Below, piece after piece: positions 1 through 8,197 of a stretch of DNA of 64,000 nucleotides. The notes below the pieces were generated by a model that was not told the origin of the DNA, did no database searches, and saw only the letters and a program-made list of their open reading frames with translations. Both the position numbers and the translations under genes were made by a program. The stretch is taken from assembly GCF_017873855.1 (NCBI RefSeq), contig NZ_JAGGKR010000001.1, positions 1,178,001 through 1,242,000 of the forward strand, in the 5' to 3' direction. Source of the stretch: Methanolinea mesophila. GTDB lineage: Archaea; Halobacteriota; Methanomicrobia; Methanomicrobiales; Methanospirillaceae. How positions within the stretch are numbered: the first letter of the stretch is position 1; each line of letters begins with the position of its first letter.

Positions 1-228
1 GGCTATGATAATTTCCCCGTCAATACTCGCCCCGGTAGGAAACCTGAATCCTCCCTCCCCATCCGAGATCACCACTCCGTCCAGGGATCCCACTCCTGAC
101 AGGACCAGGTACTCGTCCGCGTCTTCAGGAAGATAGGTATCCGGGCAGAACTCGGTGATCTGCACCGCTGCACAGGGAATTGCGATGAAGATCAGGAGGA
201 GCAGGAGAACCGGGATAGGGCGAGTCAC
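1..228 (-). CDS. Secreted protein, N-terminal fragment (lamin-tail-like?)
   Basis: This is the first 76 codons of a protein that continues beyond the left edge of the window. It opens with GTG at 228 (VTRPIPVLLL), the first usable start after an in-frame TGA, and an AGGAG sequence overlaps the start. Residues 4-21 form a hydrophobic signal peptide ending near PCAA. The mature part (VQITEFCPDTYLPEDADEYL) is rich in acidic residues and resembles the beginning of lamin-tail-like extracellular domains found in methanogen surface proteins; that family call is tentative. It is divergent from the kinase gene at 280, with only about 50 bp between them. Confidence 0.55.
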   Translation of the reverse strand, partial: MTRPIPVLLLLLIFIAIPCAAVQITEFCPDTYLPEDADEYLVLSGVGSLDGVVISDGEGGFRFPTGASIDGEIIIA

Positions 229-279
229 TCCTGAAGAATGGCAACCTGTTTTTAATCAATCTGGTGAAATAGTTCTGTT

Positions 280-861
280 ATGCGGACGTCGCTCGTGGTG
301 AAGATCGGAGGGAGCCTGATGGACCGGGTACCTGACCTGATCGCGGAACTGCGAGAGTTTCGTGTGCTGATCGTCCCGGGCGGAGGGAGTTTTGCAGACC
401 TGGTACGGGCCTCTCAGGTCGGTGACCAGGACGCGGCACACTGGATGGCCATCGCGGCGATGGAACAGTACGGATGGTATATCTCTTCGTTCGGTCTTCC
501 CGTGACCGAAAGACCCGAGATCCCTCGGGCAGCCACGGTACTGCTTCCCTATCGCGCGCTTCGCGATCTCGACCCGCTTCCCCACCGTTGGGAGGTATCG
601 TCGGACACGATCGCCGGGTGGATCGCAGCGCGCCTCGGACTGGAGCTGCTCCTGGTAAAGTCAGTGGACGGGATCCGGTCCGGGGGGGTCCTGCTTGATC
701 GGATTTCCACGCCGGTGGAGACCGGGGACGTGGATCCCTGTATTATCCCGTTCGCCCTTGCCCGCGGCGTGAAGGTATGCGTAGTGAACGGACGGCGTCC
801 CGGGCTCCTTCGCGGGGTGCTGGGAGGAGAATCACGTGCCGGCACTACCATTTGCATTTAA
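280..861 (+). CDS. mfnE: Amino acid kinase family protein, MfnE-like
   Basis: A 193-residue kinase of the amino acid kinase fold. The N-terminus shows the family's VVKIGGSL phosphate-binding strand (residues 6-13), followed by LIVPGGG (about 30-36) and a C-terminal VVNGRRP segment where acetylglutamate and uridylate kinases also contact nucleotide. Short archaeal members such as MJ0458 were identified as MfnE, which phosphorylates aminomethylfuran phosphate to the diphosphate in methanofuran synthesis. Length and motifs fit that, but a general small-molecule kinase cannot be excluded. It lies upstream of the Zn-ribbon and EF-1beta genes, 44 bp before the next start. Confidence 0.7.
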   Translation: MRTSLVVKIGGSLMDRVPDLIAELREFRVLIVPGGGSFADLVRASQVGDQDAAHWMAIAAMEQYGWYISSFGLPVTERPEIPRAATVLLPYRALRDLDPLPHRWEVSSDTIAGWIAARLGLELLLVKSVDGIRSGGVLLDRISTPVETGDVDPCIIPFALARGVKVCVVNGRRPGLLRGVLGGESRAGTTICI

Positions 862-905
862 GTCACATAAGAAAGATATTCTAAGGAACGGTTCGAGGAT
901 AAGCT

Positions 906-1067
906 ATGTCAAATAAAAATTGTACCTCGTGTAACGCACCTCTGGCTGAGCAGGGTGCAACTGAATTCAAGTGCCCGGTGTGCGAGCAGAAGATCTACCG
1001 GTGTTTCCGCTGCAGGGAACAGAGCATTCCCTATATCTGTGCAAAGTGCGGGTTCCGGGGGCCGTAA
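906..1067 (+). CDS. Small archaeal zinc-ribbon protein
   Basis: A 53-residue protein (MSNKNCTSCNAPL start). It has CxxC pairs at residues 6/9, 23/26, 33/36 and 45/48, so it can form two treble-clef or ribbon zinc sites. Such small zinc-finger proteins sit directly before the EF-1beta gene in many euryarchaea, and the spacing here is only 3 bp, so the two are probably co-transcribed and translationally coupled. A link to translation is likely from context; no biochemical role can be read from the sequence. Confidence 0.85.
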   Translation: MSNKNCTSCNAPLAEQGATEFKCPVCEQKIYRCFRCREQSIPYICAKCGFRGP

Positions 1068-1070
1068 ATC

Positions 1071-1328
1071 ATGGGAACTGTCGCATTGATCGCGCGGGTA
1101 ATGCCGGAATCTCCCGAGATCGACCTCGTGGCGCTTACCGCCGAGATCAGGAAACAGGTTCCCGGTCTCCAGGATGTAAAGGAAGAGCCTATCGGATTCG
1201 GGTTGAAGGCGCTGAAGATCGCGGTCATCGCGGATGACGCGGCAGGCGTGAGCGACGAAGTAGAGGCCAAACTCAATGCGATCAAAGGCGTGGAACGTGC
1301 CGAGATCATTGAGGTCACCCTTACCTGA
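1071..1328 (+). CDS. ef1b: Elongation factor 1-beta (aEF-1beta)
   Basis: An 85-residue protein of the size of archaeal aEF-1beta, the guanine nucleotide exchange factor that recycles aEF-1alpha-GDP. The whole protein corresponds to the alpha-beta sandwich exchange domain: MGTVALIARVMPESPEIDL at the start, the EEPIGFGLKALKI segment in the middle and a C-terminal GVERAEIIEVTLT strand. In eukaryotic EF-1beta the equivalent domain carries the exchange activity. It follows the zinc-ribbon gene closely and is followed by a T-tract and the convergent malate dehydrogenase gene. Confidence 0.93.
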   Translation: MGTVALIARVMPESPEIDLVALTAEIRKQVPGLQDVKEEPIGFGLKALKIAVIADDAAGVSDEVEAKLNAIKGVERAEIIEVTLT

Positions 1329-1331
1329 TAC

Positions 1332-1338
1332 TTTTTTT
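1332..1338 (+). terminator. T-tract terminator after ef1b
   Basis: A run of seven T residues follows the EF-1beta stop codon by a few bases in the 20-bp convergent gap with the malate dehydrogenase gene. Archaeal RNA polymerase terminates at such oligo-T runs, so this is a plausible end of the kinase-to-EF-1beta transcript. Confidence 0.45.
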
Positions 1339-1348
1339 AAAAACGAAG

Positions 1349-2329
1349 TTACGATTTTACGGGTTTTTCCGGATACGGCAGTTCCTTCTCTATCAGGGAA
1401 TGAACCTCGCGGGTGATTCCCCTGATCTTTTCCACCGATTCACGGAACTGTATCACTTCTTTTTCATCGATTTTGATCGGTACCGGAAATACACCTGCCC
1501 TGTTGATTCGTGCGGGAACTCCGATACATACGTTTCCTATCCCGTGCACCTCGGTGCGGATGTACGCGGATACGGTCAGAATCCGGTTCTCGTCCCCGAG
1601 CACGGTGCGGACCAGGGTGGCGATAGCCTCTCCGGGGCCGTATACCGTCGAACCCTTGTTCCGGATAATATTCTCTCCCGATGAGAGCACGGTGTCGACC
1701 ATCTCCTGCACAGGGAGATGAGAAAATGCAGGCAGGTTGCTGATCTGGATACCGCCGATCGTGGTCGCCGACCAAAGGGGCACCATACTCATTCCGTGTT
1801 CCCCGATGATCCTGGTGTGCACTTCGCTCACATGGACCTTGAAATATCCGGCGATCAATGATTTCAGCCGCATCGAATCCAGGTGCGTCCCCAGCCCGAA
1901 TACCTGGCGCGGCTCGAGCCCGGAATACTTGAGAGCAATCGAGGTCATCACGTCGACCGGATTCGTAATCATCAGGAGCATCGCGTCCGGGGCGACTTCG
2001 CCCACCGTCCGGGAAAGTTCGGCCACGAGCCTCGCGTTACCCACCGCAAGGTCGAGACGGTCCTGTCCGGGTCGCCGGGGGATCCCCGCGGTGCATACCA
2101 CGATATCCGAATTACGCAGGTCGGAGAGATCGGTGCTCCATGAAAGCCGTATTGAGTTGCCGCATGCGGCAAACGAGTCCTGCAGATCCTGGGTAATTCC
2201 ATTCAGCAGATCTTCGCGCCCGGTTCTGCCTATGAGCAGGATGTCCTGCACGTGAGGTATTTCAGAAATAGTATGAGCTGCGAAGGTGCCGACGTTGCCG
2301 GTTGCCCCGATAATGGTCACTTTCGGCAT
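1349..2329 (-). CDS. mdh: Malate dehydrogenase (L-lactate/malate dehydrogenase family)
   Basis: An NAD(P)-dependent malate dehydrogenase interconverting malate and oxaloacetate in the incomplete TCA route of methanogens. From the ATG at 2329 the protein is 326 residues. Residues 5-14 (TIIGATGNVG) are the Rossmann nucleotide-binding loop, a GIPRRPGQDR segment supplies substrate-binding arginines, ITNPVDVMT follows, and GEHGMSMVP carries the catalytic histidine. A TTG at 2344 would add five residues, but the ATG has an AGGT ribosome site and fits the family N-terminus. The gene lies 18 bp downstream of the SRP RNA on the same strand and may share its transcription. Confidence 0.92.
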   Translation of the reverse strand: MPKVTIIGATGNVGTFAAHTISEIPHVQDILLIGRTGREDLLNGITQDLQDSFAACGNSIRLSWSTDLSDLRNSDIVVCTAGIPRRPGQDRLDLAVGNARLVAELSRTVGEVAPDAMLLMITNPVDVMTSIALKYSGLEPRQVFGLGTHLDSMRLKSLIAGYFKVHVSEVHTRIIGEHGMSMVPLWSATTIGGIQISNLPAFSHLPVQEMVDTVLSSGENIIRNKGSTVYGPGEAIATLVRTVLGDENRILTVSAYIRTEVHGIGNVCIGVPARINRAGVFPVPIKIDEKEVIQFRESVEKIRGITREVHSLIEKELPYPEKPVKS

Positions 2330-2347
2330 GATCACGACCTGCAAAGT

Positions 2348-2655
2348 GGGGACACGTTCTCGGTCGACTGTACGTCTCTACCCTCGCTGGAGCACCCATC
2401 CTCCGCCCCGCAACCCCATGGGCGCCGAATGTTCACGGTAAGTTTGCTCCCTTCCGGGCCTCAACCGGTTCCCGCGACAACAGGTCGCCACCCCCTCCGG
2501 GGCTTTGATCCCTGTCCACCGACCTCACAGGACGAGGTTTCAACGTCAGGACACAACAGTATCAGGCAGCTCGTTGCAGCCTTCCTCGAACTTCGCCCCC
2601 CGCATACCGACGGTCTCGGGTTATAGGTGACGCCGAACCACCCGGGCTAGTCCCC
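2348..2655 (-). ncRNA. ffs: Archaeal 7S SRP RNA
   Basis: On the minus strand this 308-nt segment contains the helix 8 signature of SRP RNA, GGAAGGGAGCAA, with the matching 5' side GTTGAGGCCCGG. The 5' end GGGGAC pairs with the 3' end GTCCCC (positions 2348-2353), closing helix 1/5 as in other archaeal 7S RNAs, and the 5' domain loops are recognisable near 2600-2650. It is the RNA scaffold for SRP19 and SRP54 in co-translational membrane targeting. The ends are set from the terminal pairing and could be off by a few bases. Confidence 0.9.
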
Positions 2656-2672
2656 GTATAATTATGGCACGA

Positions 2673-3701
2673 CTAGGGGATAAATACCTCGCCGGAGGCA
2701 TGCTCCTTCCATCTTTGCAATGCACGGTCTACCCTTACCCGGTCCTGTTTTTCAAAGAGATCCAGGACCGTGAGGACCCGTCCTTCCGGAACAACCTTCG
2801 GGAGAAGGGCGTAATCCCCCTGGTAGACTTCCACGACCTGTTTCCCTGTCGCCTCCGCGATCTTCTCCGGCCCGTCGAGAACCGGGGTCTTTTCGATGGC
2901 TTCATAGTGTTTCAGGATGCGGATCTCATCGAGGTCGAGGAATTCCTTGTTCACGGACAGGTTAAACGCGGTCCAGAATGCGGCGGCATACCAGATGTCA
3001 TTGAAGATCAGGTGGGGAACCTTCATCCTGCCCGCGGTGAGCCCGAGCGTACCAACCCCCGACGACGCGTCCACAAACACCTCGGGCCGGGCGGCACGGA
3101 TCCGTTCTTCGACATTGGCGATCTTCGGGTTAAACTCCCTGGGAAACTCGATGTGAATCCGGGACTGCTGCTTGTACGTGACCACGGGGCCGGCAGTGGT
3201 CCGGAATACATCGGCACGTACGTCGCAGCCGGCGAGGAGCGTATAGGTCCTGGGAGTCTGTGTGCGTTCGGGGTCAGCAACTCCCGGAACGAAATTGCCA
3301 CCTCCCACCACGCCCCGGATCTCGGGCACCTCTTTCTCCATCCTGGCCGCGATCTTTGTATCGGCCACCCTCGTCACCAGTACCAGCGAACCGGGCGGCA
3401 GGAATGGCGGGGAGTTCATGAAAAAACCGGGATGGATAAGGGGGATTCCGACTGCGCCGAGGGGCTCCTTCCCGGTGAACTTCCCCTCTTCGACAAGAAT
3501 TGTATAGAGATGGGAGAAGACCTGGTCGATGAATCTCTTCTGGCATTCGCAGGGTTCGGCCGGGGGACCTGCGGGAGGCGGCCTGGACTTGTCGAGTACC
3601 GTGGCCCGGCAGGACGAACATCCCGAAAACACGTCCGGGAGCGTTGCGATCAGATCTCCCGCCTGGGACACACAGTCGTTCCCGCACACTGGACACTGCA
3701 T
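2673..3701 (-). CDS. Zinc-ribbon protein with SAM-methyltransferase-like domain
   Basis: A 342-residue protein. The N-terminus has two CxxC pairs (MQCPVCGNDC, then GCSSC) that can form a zinc ribbon. The middle is unassigned. Around residues 228-250 a VDASSGVGTLGL motif followed by LIFNDIWYAAA resembles motif I and the acidic ribose-binding strand of class I SAM-dependent methyltransferases; a short DLFEKQD segment follows near the C-terminus. The substrate is unknown; tRNA, DNA or protein is possible. It is upstream of, and slightly overlaps the promoter of, the SRP RNA gene. I recognise the domains, not the family. Confidence 0.65.
   Translation of the reverse strand: MQCPVCGNDCVSQAGDLIATLPDVFSGCSSCRATVLDKSRPPPAGPPAEPCECQKRFIDQVFSHLYTILVEEGKFTGKEPLGAVGIPLIHPGFFMNSPPFLPPGSLVLVTRVADTKIAARMEKEVPEIRGVVGGGNFVPGVADPERTQTPRTYTLLAGCDVRADVFRTTAGPVVTYKQQSRIHIEFPREFNPKIANVEERIRAARPEVFVDASSGVGTLGLTAGRMKVPHLIFNDIWYAAAFWTAFNLSVNKEFLDLDEIRILKHYEAIEKTPVLDGPEKIAEATGKQVVEVYQGDYALLPKVVPEGRVLTVLDLFEKQDRVRVDRALQRWKEHASGEVFIP
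2678..2686 (-). promoter_or_regulatory. TATA box of the SRP RNA gene
   Basis: TATTTATCC on the minus strand is centred about 27 bp before the inferred 5' end of the SRP RNA at 2655, the normal spacing for archaeal TATA boxes. It lies inside the last codons of the upstream methyltransferase-like gene, whose TAG stop is at 2673-2675, so the strong RNA promoter is embedded in coding sequence. Confidence 0.6.
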
Positions 3702-3779
3702 AAAGGTGCTCTATGCTACCGGGGAATAGAAATGTTGTGAAATGAGCGGATCGCTGACGGCGGCATCGACTGAATAAAG

Positions 3780-3854
3780 TGGGCCCGATGCGATTTGAAC
3801 GCATGACCGCCCGGTTATGAGCCGGGCGCTCTGACCGGACTAAGCTACGGGCCC
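3780..3854 (-). tRNA. tRNA with CAT anticodon (elongator Met or Ile2)
   Basis: A 75-nt cloverleaf with a GGGCCCG acceptor strand, a D-stem with TAGCTTAG, an anticodon stem CCCGG/CCGGG around the loop CTCATAA, and a T-loop GTTCAAATC. The anticodon is CAT. The G1-C72 pair argues against an initiator tRNA, which in archaea begins with A1-U72. Elongator methionine and the isoleucine tRNA read after C34 modification (agmatidine) both remain possible; the GGGCCC acceptor slightly favours Ile2. CCA is not encoded. A TTTATG element near 3885 may be its TATA box. Confidence 0.92.
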
Positions 3855-4110
3855 CGATCTGGATGGCTTCCGGTATCCGGCATAAACCCGGAACCACACT
3901 GTATTGGTGCCGTTAATTCAAAAATTTTTGCGCATGCCACAAAGCTTCCCGGGATATTTCCCGGGCGTTTCCGACGACAGGTTTTCCGGAGGCGGCATTC
4001 GCGGGTGGCCGCGTCTGCACGGGAACTCCTCACCGAAACCCGGCATACCCTTGTCCGGGTGCTGGTGATAACGCTAAAAGGTGAACTCCAGGGAAAAAAT
4101 AAGAATTGAA
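3855..4110. other. Gap between the two tRNA genes
   Basis: This 256-bp stretch holds the upstream region of the CAT tRNA and the 3' flank of tRNA-Asn. I see no convincing reading frame, repeat or RNA structure apart from the TTTATG element near 3881-3890. Confidence 0.5.
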
Positions 4111-4183
4111 CGCCGCCAACAGGACTCGAACCTGTGACATGCTGGTTAACAGCCAGCCACTCTACCAACTGAGTTATGGCGGC
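4111..4183 (-). tRNA. tRNA-Asn (GTT)
   Basis: A 73-nt cloverleaf with acceptor GCCGCCA/TGGCGGC, discriminator G73, D-arm AACTCAGTTGGTAGAG, anticodon loop CTGTTAA (anticodon GTT) between CTGGC/GCCAG-type strands, and T-loop GGTTCGAGTCC. No intron and no encoded CCA. An AAGGCACAT motif sits 5 nt before the 5' end (positions 4189-4197) and a CTTTAAAAAC element near 4216-4225 is a fitting TATA box. Confidence 0.95.
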
Positions 4184-4267
4184 ACGAGATGTGCCTTAAT
4201 AGATTGTCCTCGGGTGTTTTTAAAGATACCGTTACGGAATACGTCAGGTACCGGCCGCACTACAGGG

Positions 4268-4558
4268 TTATCCGCCATCGGTTTTCATCGAAGAGAGAAG
4301 GCCGATCATCTCGTCCAGCCCCTCATCCAGATGAAGGAGCAGTTCCTCTGCCTGACGGGTGGCCATTGCGCCCGACGGCGAGGCACGAATGTATCCCATC
4401 TGCTCCAGTACCCGGAGGGAATACCGTATCCGATGAAACGGGAGGTTCAGCTGCTCGGAGAGCTTCATGATTCCGATCGGCTGCGATGCCACCACGGCCC
4501 TGAGTATGACGATATGGCGCTGCATCAATTCGATCTCGTGCTTGACCTTTTCCAGCAT
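4268..4558 (-). CDS. Winged-helix transcriptional regulator
   Basis: A 96-residue protein from the ATG at 4558. It starts with a charged helix (MLEKVKHEIELMQRHIVIL), followed by a winged helix-turn-helix core: the ASQPIGIMKLSEQLNLPFHRIRY segment is helix-turn-recognition helix, and RVLEQMGYIRASPSGA is the wing. A C-terminal helix (EELLLHLDEGLDEMIGLL) probably dimerises. A GGAGG precedes the ATG; an upstream in-frame GTG at 4582 would overlap the preceding gene's stop as GTGA. It is probably co-transcribed with the small membrane protein gene and may sense or regulate in that context. Its ligand and targets are unknown. Confidence 0.8.
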   Translation of the reverse strand: MLEKVKHEIELMQRHIVILRAVVASQPIGIMKLSEQLNLPFHRIRYSLRVLEQMGYIRASPSGAMATRQAEELLLHLDEGLDEMIGLLSSMKTDGG

Positions 4559-4578
4559 GATGTCGACCCTCCCCCCCC

Positions 4579-4806
4579 TCACGCGTTCTCATCGAGCCAG
4601 ACTTTTGTAGTGTAATACCCTTTCCTGAAATAATATCCCAGTACCGCCGCAAGGACGAAAAATATCAGCGCGAGCGGAATGGCGAATCCCTGCGGTGCTT
4701 TGAACAGGGCTACGAACCCCACCGCAACCAGGATGACGATTATATTGAGCATTACGGCAAGCTTGTAAAATTTCCACTTGAATCGCTCTTTCGTGGGCTC
4801 GTCCAT
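4579..4806 (-). CDS. Small two-helix membrane protein
   Basis: A 75-residue protein beginning MDEPTKERFKWKFYKLAV. Two hydrophobic segments, about residues 17-36 and 43-60, are connected by a short KAPQGFA loop, and the positively charged ends suggest both termini are cytoplasmic. The ATG at 4806 has an AGGT element 9 bp upstream; the GTG just before it is less likely. The stop overlaps the possible GTG start of the HTH gene, so the two form an operon. No family recognised. Confidence 0.7.
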   Translation of the reverse strand: MDEPTKERFKWKFYKLAVMLNIIVILVAVGFVALFKAPQGFAIPLALIFFVLAAVLGYYFRKGYYTTKVWLDENA

Positions 4807-4870
4807 CACATCGTACCTGGTATGTTATGATAAAAGTACTTGTGGTATCGCGACATAATTCGAGGGTATT

Positions 4871-5998
4871 ATGGACGCGCTGGACCAGATGCTGAAGAAG
4901 ACCGGGGGAGGGGGATTCGTGGCGTTCGGCTCCTCGCAGGACGCAAATGTCCGATACCTGACACAGTTTACCAGCTCGGACCCTGTCGTATATTTCAGGC
5001 GGCGGGGTGAAAAGGGCACCCTGATTGTCTCCCAGATGGAAGCCCGGCGTGCGGCGCAGGAGTCGTCAGCGTCTGTGATGACCAGGGCCGAAGCGGGCCT
5101 TCTCGATATCGTCAGGGAGGAGAAGGACCGGGTGAAGGCGCTTGCCATGATGATCACGCGCCTGATCGATGGCGAGATCTTTGTTCCCGCCAATTTCCCG
5201 TTTCTCCTCGCGAAAGAGATGGAGCAGTTCCGGCATGTCCGTGCCGACAGGGGCACGGTTGAAACGATGCGTGCGGTAAAAACAACAAGTGAGGTAGGGA
5301 ATATCGAAACCGTCCAGCAGGCGACCGAATCTGCGATGAACAAGGCCCTCGACCTGATCTCCGGGGCGAAGATCCGCAAGGATATGCTGTACCGCGGTGC
5401 GGCACCGCTGACCTCCGAGTTCGTGCGGGAGTCAATGCAGCGGGTCCTTGTCGGGGCGGATTGCCACGCCATGGAGACCATCGTCTCCTGCGGCGAAGAG
5501 AGCGCCGTACCCCATATCACCGGCTCGGGGCCGCTGCACGCGCACCAGCCCATCGTGATCGACATATTCCCCCGGAGCGAGAGGACGGGATATTATACCG
5601 ATATGACCCGCACCGTGTGCAGGGGCGAAGCTTCCCCCGAGATCCGGGAGATGTACCGGGCCGTGAAGGGCGCACAGGCGCATGCGGCCGAAAGAATCCG
5701 GCCGGGCGCGACCGGAGAGGAGGTCCACCAGTCCGCGGTGGAGTTCTTTAAGGAATGCGGCTATGAGAGCGGAGACCGGGGGTTTATTCACAACCTCGGC
5801 CATGGAGTGGGGCTCGAGGTGCACGAGCTTCCGTCTATCGGCCCCGGGGGAGAGACGATCCGGGCAGGAAATGTGGTAACCAACGAACCGGGCCTCTACT
5901 ATCCGGGACTGGGAGGCGTCAGGCTGGAGAACATTGGCGTGGTCACCCGCGACGGCTGGCGCTGCATCACCGCATTTCCGGAAACGCTGGAGATCTAA
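4871..5998 (+). CDS. pepQ: M24 family Xaa-Pro aminopeptidase/dipeptidase
   Basis: A 375-residue cytoplasmic metallopeptidase of the pita-bread fold that removes residues ahead of proline. The N-terminal creatinase-like domain (about residues 10-135) starts GGGFVAFGSSQDANVRYLT. The catalytic domain contains the metal ligands expected of M24: VIDIFPR and the following YTDMTRT (two aspartates), HNLGHGVG (histidine), NEPGLYY (glutamate) and VRLENIG (glutamate). It is 3 bp upstream of a second M24 enzyme, methionine aminopeptidase, so the pair forms a peptide-processing operon. Confidence 0.9.
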   Translation: MDALDQMLKKTGGGGFVAFGSSQDANVRYLTQFTSSDPVVYFRRRGEKGTLIVSQMEARRAAQESSASVMTRAEAGLLDIVREEKDRVKALAMMITRLIDGEIFVPANFPFLLAKEMEQFRHVRADRGTVETMRAVKTTSEVGNIETVQQATESAMNKALDLISGAKIRKDMLYRGAAPLTSEFVRESMQRVLVGADCHAMETIVSCGEESAVPHITGSGPLHAHQPIVIDIFPRSERTGYYTDMTRTVCRGEASPEIREMYRAVKGAQAHAAERIRPGATGEEVHQSAVEFFKECGYESGDRGFIHNLGHGVGLEVHELPSIGPGGETIRAGNVVTNEPGLYYPGLGGVRLENIGVVTRDGWRCITAFPETLEI

Positions 5999-6001
5999 GC
6001 C

Positions 6002-6877
6002 ATGGACCAGGAGGTATTCGATCTCTACATTGAGGCGGGAAAGATCGCCTCTCGCGTGCGTTCGGCGGGGGTCGGGGTGATCCGGGTGGGGGCCGGGTTC
6101 CTGGAAACGGTCGAGACAATCGAGGCGATGGTCACGGATACCGGCGCAGGCCTGGCCTTTCCGCTCAACATCTCGTTGAACGAGGACGCGGCCCACGACA
6201 CCGCCTCGACAGGGGACGGGAGAGTTTTTCGTGAAGGAGATGTGGTGAAACTCGACCTGGGCGTTCACCTGGACGGCTATGTGGCCGATACCGCCACTAC
6301 CATCGACCTCGGAGACCGCCCTATGCTGATCGAAGCGTCCAGGGAGGCGCTTGCCGGGGCGATACGCCTGGTGCGACCGGGAACGACGGTAGGCCAGCTC
6401 GGCGAGGCGATACAGAAAGAAATAACCCGAAGGGGATTTCTCCCGGTGGTAAATCTGACCGGTCACGGTCTAGGCAGGTATATCATTCATTCGCCTCCCA
6501 ATATCCCCAATATCGCGATCTCGGGAGGTGCGACACTGGAAGCAGGGATGGTCTTTGCTATCGAACCGTTCGCCAGTACCGGATCCGGGCACGTAAGTGA
6601 GAAACCGAGGACGGAAATCTACCAGCAGATTCTGGAAAAACCGATCCGGATGCCCCAGGCAAGAAAGATCCTGGACAGTGTTCGCCCCCGCAAGGGTCTG
6701 CCGTTCGCAAAGCGATGGCTTCCAGGGACCCGGCTGGATATTCCTCTTAGTACCCTGGTGAGAGAGCAGATACTCCACGCTTATCCGGTGCTCTCGGATA
6801 TCCCCGGCTCTTACGTGTCGCAACATGAACACACGATAATTGTCACCGAAGACGGGTGCATAGTGACCACTGCATGA
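6002..6877 (+). CDS. map: Methionine aminopeptidase, type II
   Basis: A 291-residue methionine aminopeptidase that removes the initiator methionine from new proteins. Metal ligands are visible: KLDLGVHLDGYVADTA (two aspartates), LTGHGLGRY (histidine), FAIEPFA (glutamate) and QHEHTIIVTEDG near the C-terminus (glutamate just before the HT pair in QHEHT is not a ligand; the final VTED supplies it). An inserted region of about 60 residues between the IEPFAS and QHEH segments marks the type II (archaeal/eukaryotic) form. It follows the Xaa-Pro peptidase gene by 3 bp. Confidence 0.93.
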   Translation: MDQEVFDLYIEAGKIASRVRSAGVGVIRVGAGFLETVETIEAMVTDTGAGLAFPLNISLNEDAAHDTASTGDGRVFREGDVVKLDLGVHLDGYVADTATTIDLGDRPMLIEASREALAGAIRLVRPGTTVGQLGEAIQKEITRRGFLPVVNLTGHGLGRYIIHSPPNIPNIAISGGATLEAGMVFAIEPFASTGSGHVSEKPRTEIYQQILEKPIRMPQARKILDSVRPRKGLPFAKRWLPGTRLDIPLSTLVREQILHAYPVLSDIPGSYVSQHEHTIIVTEDGCIVTTA

Positions 6878-6921
6878 GATACTCTTATGCAACCTAAGGA
6901 AGAATACTAAAGGTTACAGCC

Positions 6922-8196
6922 ATGTCCGGAGAGGATGAATCCCTCAAGATTCTTGAAGTGCTACTCACCGCCGAGATCTTCAACCAGAATACAAACCTGG
7001 ATGTCAACGACCTCACGCCGGAACTCCGTGAGCTTTTCGGGGTCCCCGATTCCGGGGAGGTGAAGCGGCCGCTCTATGTCAGCGAAGGGATGGTGCGAAA
7101 GACCCTGGGAATCGCCGATGCCTGCAAAAAGCTCCAGGCTAACCCGGTGGTCACCTGCGAGGAGTTCGGTCAGCGGATCAAGATCACCACCCTGGAGCCC
7201 GCGTCCCGCTGGTTCATCAACAAGGGCGGACTCCCCCTGGTAACGGCAAACCCGGCCCTGGCATATTTCTTCCAGAATTTTGATTCGGTGAAGGTCTCCT
7301 ACGATGAAGTCAGGGAACATAATCCGCTCTTCCAGGATACAAGGGTCTTTCTTGCGGCCAAGATCTCCAGGATCACTGGGGACGACCCGAAGATGAAGAG
7401 TGCGCTCGACCTGGTGATCGTGAGTGCTCCCGAAGAGATCGAACAGCAAATGGCAGATCTTGTCTGCACCCCGGAGCAGAGAGAGGTTATTGAAAAAGTG
7501 AAACTCGCCCGCCGGCACACCGAGGAACTGCGCCGCCAGAGGATCCACGAGGTCGGAAAGCTACTCTTCGTGGGACCACCGGGAACGGGAAAGACTTCCC
7601 TCGCACTCGCCCTCTCGCATGAGATGCACCTCCCCCTTCTCGAAGTCCGGCTCTCCATGATCACCTCCCAGTACCTTGGAGAGACCTCGAAGAATGTCGA
7701 CCGGATATTCGAGATCGCCAAGGAGATTGCACCTTGTATCCTCTTCATCGACGAGTTCGATTTCGTGGCAAAGAGCAGGGTGACCGACGACCACGGGGCC
7801 ATGAAGAGGGCGGTAAATTCGCTCCTTAAAAATATCGACCAGATCAGCCTGGTGAAGAACCACGTCCTCCTTATCGGGGCCACGAACCATCCCCAGCTCC
7901 TCGACGAGGCGGCATGGCGCAGATTCGACGAAGTTGTCGTCTTCGGGCTGCCCGATGCGAAGATGCGGCAGGAGATTCTCAGGAAAGTGACCTCATCCAT
8001 GGACTGCCGGTGCGATTTTTCTAAGCTCGCGGAAGAGACCGAAGGATTTTCGGGAGCAGACCTTCGGATAATGGTAAAAGAGGCATTCCTGTCGGCACTC
8101 ATGGAACGTCGCAATTACATTACGGAGAACGATATAACCCGGGGAAAACTCGTGGTGGAAAACCGGAACGAGCTGCGCCAGCTGAACTGGTTGTAG
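6922..8196 (+). CDS. AAA family ATPase
   Basis: A 424-residue ATPase with one AAA module. Residues 1-170 form an archaeal N-domain without recognised motifs; a short coiled region (about 185-210) leads to the Walker A GPPGTGKT at 218-225, Walker B LFIDEFD at 274-280, sensor 1 GATNHP, arginine fingers in EAAWRRFDE and the C-terminal lid GFSGADLRIMVKEA. The ATPase core is closest to the CDC48/proteasomal class, but there is only one ring. Such proteins act as protein remodelling factors; the substrate is unknown. The MBL-fold gene starts 1 bp after its stop. Confidence 0.88.
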   Translation: MSGEDESLKILEVLLTAEIFNQNTNLDVNDLTPELRELFGVPDSGEVKRPLYVSEGMVRKTLGIADACKKLQANPVVTCEEFGQRIKITTLEPASRWFINKGGLPLVTANPALAYFFQNFDSVKVSYDEVREHNPLFQDTRVFLAAKISRITGDDPKMKSALDLVIVSAPEEIEQQMADLVCTPEQREVIEKVKLARRHTEELRRQRIHEVGKLLFVGPPGTGKTSLALALSHEMHLPLLEVRLSMITSQYLGETSKNVDRIFEIAKEIAPCILFIDEFDFVAKSRVTDDHGAMKRAVNSLLKNIDQISLVKNHVLLIGATNHPQLLDEAAWRRFDEVVVFGLPDAKMRQEILRKVTSSMDCRCDFSKLAEETEGFSGADLRIMVKEAFLSALMERRNYITENDITRGKLVVENRNELRQLNWL

Positions 8197-8197
8197 T

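Noticed and set aside
3780-3854. Initiator tRNA-Met
   Set aside because: The acceptor starts with G1-C72, whereas archaeal initiator tRNAs have A1-U72.
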